Origin: Anaerobacillus sp.
GTDB lineage: Bacteria > Bacillota > Bacilli > Bacillales_H > Anaerobacillaceae
Direction of reading: 5' to 3'
Assembly (NCBI GenBank): GCA_007120055.1
Contig: SKOL01000673.1
Span: 1 to 10,748, forward strand
DNA: 10,748 nt
In this document: piece by piece, positions 6,201-10,748 of the stretch
How positions within the stretch are numbered: the stretch's first letter is position 1
How the letters are laid out: every line of letters begins with the position of its first letter
Notes under the pieces: model-generated
Seen by the model: the letters and a program-made list of their open reading frames with translations, nothing else
What the model was told of the DNA's origin: nothing
Database searches by the model: none
Position numbers and translations under genes: made by a program

Positions 6201-7538
6201 TTGAATAATGTTCGTCCTTTTTTAAAGGCCTTTATATTAATTTTGATTTGTACAACATTTATCGCCTTTTTCTCTTTCATCAGTGGGAAGGCAGTAGAAA
6301 CTATTTTTCCTACACCTATTTCAATTCCAGAAGGTACCTTTATCGGATCTGTACCAGTAAGTGGACTAACATCAGAAGAAGCTGAGGAAAAATTAGAGAC
6401 TGAGATAGAGAAGTGGAAAAATAATACTACTTTCAAGCTAGTTTTTTTCGATGAATTTGTTCAAATACCTGCTACGAATATTCAATTTTTTATTAATGAA
6501 AGCTTACAGTTAAATGAACAAGGTCATGGTGACATCCTAAATACGATTAGTGACACGACGATTAAAGAAGCAGTGGAGCAACTGAGCTATTATATTCCGA
6601 AAGAAAAAGTTCATATCGAAGGCATTCAAGAAGTGATGCAATTTCATGCTGCTAACCTTTCTAGTACGCCTTTATACATTAACGTTAATGAATACTTAAA
6701 AGATCAGTACGAGATAGAACTAGTAGCACAATCGGTTATTACTAACTTTGAAAGTACACTATTACTTGATGAGTGGGCTAAAAATTTAAATGGAACTGTA
6801 ATTGAAGCACGAGATTCATTCTCACTTTTAGAAGCTCTAGAAAAATCCGGTTCAGTCCTCATGGAAGTAGAATCTTTAAATGTGTTAGCAACTGCACTTT
6901 ATGATACGTTTTTGCAAACGAATTTTCAAATTAATGAAAGGCACGCTGGTTCGTATTTACGAGAATTTGCTGATTTAGGATTTCAGGCGATAGTTAAGCC
7001 GAACTCATTAAATTTAATTGTTGAAAATCAAAATTATTATCCTTATACTTTATTAATTTTATATGAAGAAAACCAGTTAAAGGTTTCTTTAGAAGGAGTT
7101 TCATTTCCTTCCTCTTATTCTGCTGTTACGAAAAATGAACGTATAATAGATCCACGGAAAATTGTACATTTTTCTAATGAGTTGAGGAATGGTGATCGTC
7201 AAATTGTTGAAAGTGGAAAAAATGGTTATTTTGTTGAAGTTTTTCATCAAAAAAGAGCAAGAGACATGAATGAACTTATAAATGAACAGTTAATATCGGA
7301 AGATTTTTATCCACCTATTCATAACGTTGAAATAAGAAGTTTACAAGAGAGAACATCGGGCGAAAGAAGAGATGACGAAGATGAAGAAGATCGATCAACT
7401 TTACCAGACGAAGAGCCGCGTAAAGAAGACGATGAAGGTGAAGCGAGTGAAACTGATGACGAATTAAAAGAAGATGATTCAGTTGAGGATGAGGAAGATT
7501 TAGAAGAGGAGCCAATTGAGGAACAGAAAGGCTATTAA
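6201..7538 (+). CDS. Divergent VanW-like membrane-anchored protein with acidic tail
   Basis: This 445-residue protein has a single N-terminal anchor (residues 7-28) and probably faces the outside. IPEGTFIGSVPVSGLTSEEAEEKL (42-65) matches the start of the putative peptidoglycan-binding domain that precedes VanW domains. Residues 175-300 follow the VanW pattern: LNGTVIEARDSFSLLEAL (196-213), LATALYDTFLQTNFQINERHAGS (229-251) and a strand pair ending LYEENQLKVSLEG. The usual G-x-C-Q motif before the helix is replaced by SLNVLAT, with no Cys or Gln. A G5-like stretch, GKNGYFVEVF...ISEDFYPPI (339-373), follows. Residues 388-445 are almost all Asp/Glu and probably disordered. VanW-domain proteins are common beside Gram-positive pilus genes, with unknown function; the name derives from vancomycin-resistance clusters, and no resistance role is implied. 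It sits 41 nt before pilB. Cell-wall interaction during pilus passage is inference. Confidence 0.75.
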   Translation: MNNVRPFLKAFILILICTTFIAFFSFISGKAVETIFPTPISIPEGTFIGSVPVSGLTSEEAEEKLETEIEKWKNNTTFKLVFFDEFVQIPATNIQFFINESLQLNEQGHGDILNTISDTTIKEAVEQLSYYIPKEKVHIEGIQEVMQFHAANLSSTPLYINVNEYLKDQYEIELVAQSVITNFESTLLLDEWAKNLNGTVIEARDSFSLLEALEKSGSVLMEVESLNVLATALYDTFLQTNFQINERHAGSYLREFADLGFQAIVKPNSLNLIVENQNYYPYTLLILYEENQLKVSLEGVSFPSSYSAVTKNERIIDPRKIVHFSNELRNGDRQIVESGKNGYFVEVFHQKRARDMNELINEQLISEDFYPPIHNVEIRSLQERTSGERRDDEDEEDRSTLPDEEPRKEDDEGEASETDDELKEDDSVEDEEDLEEEPIEEQKGY

Positions 7539-7579
7539 TCTGTACTGGTCTAATTTTTTCATAAAAATGGGGTATTAAC

Positions 7580-9244
7580 ATGGCACAACAACGAAAGCGA
7601 TTAGGTGATTTACTTGTTGAAGCTGGCATATTAAAAAAAGAACAGTTAGAGGCAACACTTAGGTCTAAAAAACACGGACAAAAACTAGGTGATGCTTTAC
7701 TTGATCGAGGCTTAATTACAGAGCAACAGCTTATTGAAGTGCTTGAGTTTCAACTTGGAATTCCCCACACTTCCTTAAAAAGATATCCTGTTGATACATC
7801 ATTAATGAGCATCGTTCCAAAAGAGATAGCACGCCGTAATATATTAATTCCACTCAAAAAAAATGGAGAAAAGTTACTTGTGGCAATGGCTGACCCGATG
7901 GATTATATCGCTTTAGATGATTTGAGAATGTCTACTGGTTTTCAAATTGAACAAGTGATTGCTTCAAAGGAAGATATTCTTCAAGCGATTAATAAGCATT
8001 ATGCTGTTGATGAATCAATGCGAGATTCAATTGCCGATGAGCTTGAAGAAGAGCTAACTACTGTGGTTGGCAATGCAGGTGATGAAGATGCACCAGCGAT
8101 ACGTTTAGTAAATCAAATTTTATTAACCGGAATTCAACAAAAGGCAAGTGATATTCATATTGATCCACATGAAAAGAAGCTATTAATTAGGTACCGCGTT
8201 GATGGGGTTTTAAAAACGGAACGAGCTTTACCGAAAAACTTGCAAAATGTTTTAATTGCCAGGGTAAAGATAATGGCAAACTTAAACATTACAGAAAGTA
8301 GAATGCCGCAAGACGGTAGAATTAAAGTAACTTTAGAATATACACCGATTGATTTAAGAATTTCTACATTACCAACTGTTTACGGTGAAAAAATCGTTAT
8401 TCGTATTTTAGATTTAGGAAATTCGATTACAAACATTGGCCATTTAGGGTTTAATAAGTTTAATTATCAACATTTCATTAATTTAATCTCAAAGCCAGCT
8501 GGAATGATTTTAATTACCGGTCCGACAGGGTCAGGGAAAACGTCGACTTTATATGCTGCCTTAAACCATTTAAATGGCGATGAAGTCAATATTATTACTG
8601 TTGAAGATCCTGTAGAATACCAGATTGATGGGATTAACCAGGTTCAAGTAAATTCAAATGTCGGTTTAACTTTTTCTGCAGGATTGCGATCCATTTTACG
8701 GCAAGATCCAAATATTATTATGGTTGGGGAAATTAGGGATACTGAAACTGCAGAAATTGCGATTAGAGCTTCTTTAACAGGACATTTAGTTTTAAGTACT
8801 TTGCATACGAACAGTGCAATTGCAACAATTCCACGTTTAATCGATATGGGGATTGAACCTTATTTAGTTGTATCTTCGCTATCAGGAATAGTTGCACAGC
8901 GTCTCGTTCGAAAAATATGCCGCGAATGCAAAGAAGAAAACATACCGACAGAAATGGAAAAAAGCGTTTTTGAACGTCGAGGTATAAAAGTAGAAAAAAC
9001 GTATCGTGGGAAAGGCTGTCCAGTATGTAACTCCACTGGTTATAAAGGGCGTGTCGCAATCCAAGAAATATTAGTTATAGATGATGCTATTCGCCAAATG
9101 ATGATGAATGAAAAATCAATTACTTCTATTCGTGATTATGCGATGCATAATGGAATGATTTTTCTCATTGATGATGGTTTATTGAAAGTAAAACAAGGTT
9201 TAACAACAGTAGAAGAAATTTTACGTGTTGCAATGGATGATTAG
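7580..9244 (+). CDS. pilB: Type IV pilus extension ATPase PilB
   Basis: This is the cytoplasmic hexameric ATPase (GspE/PilB family) that powers pilin polymerisation through PilC. Its 554 residues match full-length PilB. The N-terminus holds two tandem MshEN-type motifs, RLGDLLVEAG... (7-30) and KLGDALLDRG... (35-58), a module that binds cyclic di-GMP in MshE. Residues 60-140 complete this domain. The second N-domain begins near 165 with IRLVNQIL and KASDIHIDPHE. Walker A GPTGSGKT is at 314-321, the Asp box VEDPVEY at 341-347, Walker B IIMVGEIRD at 379-387 (catalytic Glu384), and the His box GHLVLSTLHTN at 401-411. The zinc-binding cysteines are C447-x2-C450 and C480-x2-C483. All catalytic elements look intact. 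ATG 7580 follows a modest GGGGT site. It ends in a TAG that overlaps the pilT ribosome site. B. subtilis ComGA lacks the N-domain, so this is the pilus-type enzyme rather than the competence one. Confidence 0.97.
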   Translation: MAQQRKRLGDLLVEAGILKKEQLEATLRSKKHGQKLGDALLDRGLITEQQLIEVLEFQLGIPHTSLKRYPVDTSLMSIVPKEIARRNILIPLKKNGEKLLVAMADPMDYIALDDLRMSTGFQIEQVIASKEDILQAINKHYAVDESMRDSIADELEEELTTVVGNAGDEDAPAIRLVNQILLTGIQQKASDIHIDPHEKKLLIRYRVDGVLKTERALPKNLQNVLIARVKIMANLNITESRMPQDGRIKVTLEYTPIDLRISTLPTVYGEKIVIRILDLGNSITNIGHLGFNKFNYQHFINLISKPAGMILITGPTGSGKTSTLYAALNHLNGDEVNIITVEDPVEYQIDGINQVQVNSNVGLTFSAGLRSILRQDPNIIMVGEIRDTETAEIAIRASLTGHLVLSTLHTNSAIATIPRLIDMGIEPYLVVSSLSGIVAQRLVRKICRECKEENIPTEMEKSVFERRGIKVEKTYRGKGCPVCNSTGYKGRVAIQEILVIDDAIRQMMMNEKSITSIRDYAMHNGMIFLIDDGLLKVKQGLTTVEEILRVAMDD

Positions 9245-9249
9245 GAGGG
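9242..9249 (+). promoter_or_regulatory. pilT: Ribosome site of pilT overlapping the pilB stop
   Basis: TAGGAGGG contains the pilB stop codon TAG and a near-perfect anti-16S match. It is 7 nt from ATG 9257. Ribosomes ending pilB stop on the pilT ribosome site, so the two motor ATPases are likely to be made in coupled amounts. Confidence 0.85.
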
Positions 9250-9256
9250 TTTTAAA

Positions 9257-10297
9257 ATGAAGGAACGATTAGAAACTTTATTAAAAGCGGCCTTTGAATA
9301 CGGTGCTTCTGACTTGCATTTAACCGTAGGTGTTCCTCCTGTCATGCGTATTAACGGTGACCTTAAACAGTATGGGAAAGATATTTTAATGCCGAACGAC
9401 ACGGAAGCGATGGCAAAAGCGATTATTTCCGAAGATCTTTGGAAAGCTTTCTTAAAAAAAGGTGAACTAGACTTTTCATATGGGCTAATCGGAGTATCAC
9501 GGTTTAGGATCAATGCTTTTTTCCAACGTTCATGTATTAGTATGGCAATCCGTGTTGTCCCGACTTCAATTCCTACGTTAGAGCAATTAAAAATGCCGGG
9601 AGTACTGAAAAAAGTTGCTGAAAAGCCACAAGGACTTGTTTTAGTGACAGGACCAACAGGAAGTGGTAAATCAACGACTCTCGCAGCGATGATTGATTTT
9701 ATGAATTCTACATATCGAAAACATATTATTACGTTAGAAGATCCGATAGAATATCTACATAAACACCGCTTGTGTATTATTGATCAGCGAGAAGTTGGGT
9801 TTGATACACATAACTTTGCCAACGGCTTAAGAGCTTGTTTACGTCAAGACCCAGATGTCATTTTAGTAGGTGAAATGCGTGATTTAGAAACAATTTCAAC
9901 GGCAATCACAGCAGCAGAAACTGGCCACTTAGTGTTAGGAACATTGCATACAACTGATGCACCAGCGACTATTGATCGAATTATCGATGTGTTTCCACCG
10001 AACCAACAGCCTCAAGTGCGAATCCAATTAGCGTCAGTGTTAGCGGCGATTTGTTCGCAACGTTTATTACCGACACAGGATAAAAAAGGTCGGGTGGCAG
10101 CAACAGAAATTTTAATTAACAATTCTGCTATTAAAAACTTAATTCGTAACGAAAAAATTCATCAAATTCATAGCGTTATGCAAACGAGTAAAGCGCAAGG
10201 AATGCATACGTTAGAAATGTCGATAAAAGAATTACTAGAACAAAAATTGATTAATGAATACGTTGCCCAACCTTATGTAAGTGAGCTGAATTCGTAA
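9257..10297 (+). CDS. pilT: Type IV pilus retraction ATPase PilT
   Basis: PilT is the hexameric ATPase that depolymerises the pilus, giving retraction and twitching. The 346-residue length is typical. ASDLHLTVGVPPVMRINGDL (17-36) is the standard PilT N-terminus. AIRVVP (97-102) corresponds to the family AIR motif. Walker A GPTGSGKST is at 132-140, the Asp box LEDPIEYLH at 160-168, REVGFDTHNFANGLRACLRQDPD at 178-200, Walker B VILVGEMRD at 201-209 (Glu206), and the His box AAETGHLVLGTLHTTDA at 219-235. IDVFPP (243-248) is also typical. The C-terminal helix, where PilT carries its retraction motif, is less standard. Unlike PilB it has no MshEN region and no zinc cysteines. It lies between pilB (12-nt gap) and pilC (no gap). 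Its presence argues for a pilus that retracts. Confidence 0.97.
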   Translation: MKERLETLLKAAFEYGASDLHLTVGVPPVMRINGDLKQYGKDILMPNDTEAMAKAIISEDLWKAFLKKGELDFSYGLIGVSRFRINAFFQRSCISMAIRVVPTSIPTLEQLKMPGVLKKVAEKPQGLVLVTGPTGSGKSTTLAAMIDFMNSTYRKHIITLEDPIEYLHKHRLCIIDQREVGFDTHNFANGLRACLRQDPDVILVGEMRDLETISTAITAAETGHLVLGTLHTTDAPATIDRIIDVFPPNQQPQVRIQLASVLAAICSQRLLPTQDKKGRVAATEILINNSAIKNLIRNEKIHQIHSVMQTSKAQGMHTLEMSIKELLEQKLINEYVAQPYVSELNS

Positions 10298-10748
10298 ATG
10301 GGATACTTCAAATATCGTGGCAGAGATAAGTACGGTAAAATCGTTGAAGGGCGGATGAAAAGTTTTTCAGAACGTGAGGCTAAGGAAAAGCTGAGGGCTG
10401 ATGGTGTAACAGTTAAATCTATCGAGGAAATGACGGGGATTTTATATAAAGATATTTCGATTTCAAGTAAAATAAAGTCGCAGCATTTCGTCATTTATTT
10501 ACGTCAATTTTCAACGCTTTTAAAAGCAGGTATATCCGTTATTGATGCGACCGCCATTTTAGCAGATCAGACGAGTTCAAAACAACTTCAGAGCGCATTA
10601 AAGGCGATCGAAGAAGAGCTAAGAGCTGGAAACCCATTTTCAGATGCAGCTGAAAAACACCGCAAAACTTTCCCGCCATTGTTTACTAATATGATCAAAG
10701 CCGGAGAGATCGGCGGTAATTTAGACGAGATTCTAGATCGACTAGCAA
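10298..10748 (+). CDS. pilC: Type IV pilus platform protein PilC, cut by right edge
   Basis: Only the first 150 residues are in the window. PilC (GspF family) is the inner-membrane platform that couples PilB and PilT to the pilus fibre. Residues 3-45 (YFKYRGRDKYGKIVEGRM, then the A-x-x-K-L-R-x-x-G pattern) are the usual N-terminal segment. The first T2SSF domain begins at about 64, with YLRQFSTLLKAGISVIDA (67-84). RAGNPFSDAAEKH (109-121) and FPPLFTNMIKAGEIGGNLDEIL (125-146) are the typical second half. The ATG directly abuts the pilT stop (TAAATG) and has only a weak site (GTGAG, about 14-18 nt away). Translation may thus depend on ribosomes finishing pilT. Confidence 0.95.
   Translation, partial: MGYFKYRGRDKYGKIVEGRMKSFSEREAKEKLRADGVTVKSIEEMTGILYKDISISSKIKSQHFVIYLRQFSTLLKAGISVIDATAILADQTSSKQLQSALKAIEEELRAGNPFSDAAEKHRKTFPPLFTNMIKAGEIGGNLDEILDRLA

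Overview
The window is low-GC (roughly one third G+C), with strong AGGAGG-type ribosome sites and some TTG and GTG starts. It reads as chromosomal DNA of a Bacillaceae-like Firmicute. That assignment is inferred from codon use, gene style and gene content; no rRNA or marker gene is present to confirm it.

Layout. Positions 1-826 (minus strand) hold the 5' part of an ATP-grasp (RimK-like) ligase gene that runs off the left edge. A 265-nt divergent spacer follows, with a palindrome over the likely minus-strand -10 box and a larger 39-nt inverted repeat. All remaining genes are on the plus strand. folC (1092-2369) is followed closely by two type IV prepilin-like genes (2410-2919 and 2933-3403). 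Next is a PilX-like protein with a large glycine/asparagine-rich, probably beta-helical, exported part (3416-4810). A rho-independent terminator at 4865-4914 closes this first unit.

A second unit begins near 5028. It contains a three-helix membrane protein with a very acidic cytoplasmic tail (no family recognised), a divergent VanW-like membrane-anchored protein with an acidic C-terminus, and then the motor genes pilB (extension ATPase with an MshEN-type N-domain), pilT (retraction ATPase) and the start of pilC (platform protein), which is cut by the right edge.

Together this is most of a type IV pilus locus of the Gram-positive kind. PilB and PilT are expected to drive extension and retraction through PilC, and the two prepilins plus the PilX-like protein would be minor or tip subunits. 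A PilT and a full-length PilB argue for a real retractile pilus rather than the ComG competence pseudopilus. The major pilin, prepilin peptidase and PilM/N/O alignment proteins are not in the window and would be expected downstream. The least explained parts are the acidic membrane protein (5028-6104), the VanW-like protein that lacks the family's Cys-Gln signature, and the probable tip protein with its beta-helical region. Several start codons were moved inward from the longest possible frame because a good ribosome site lies inside the longer version.
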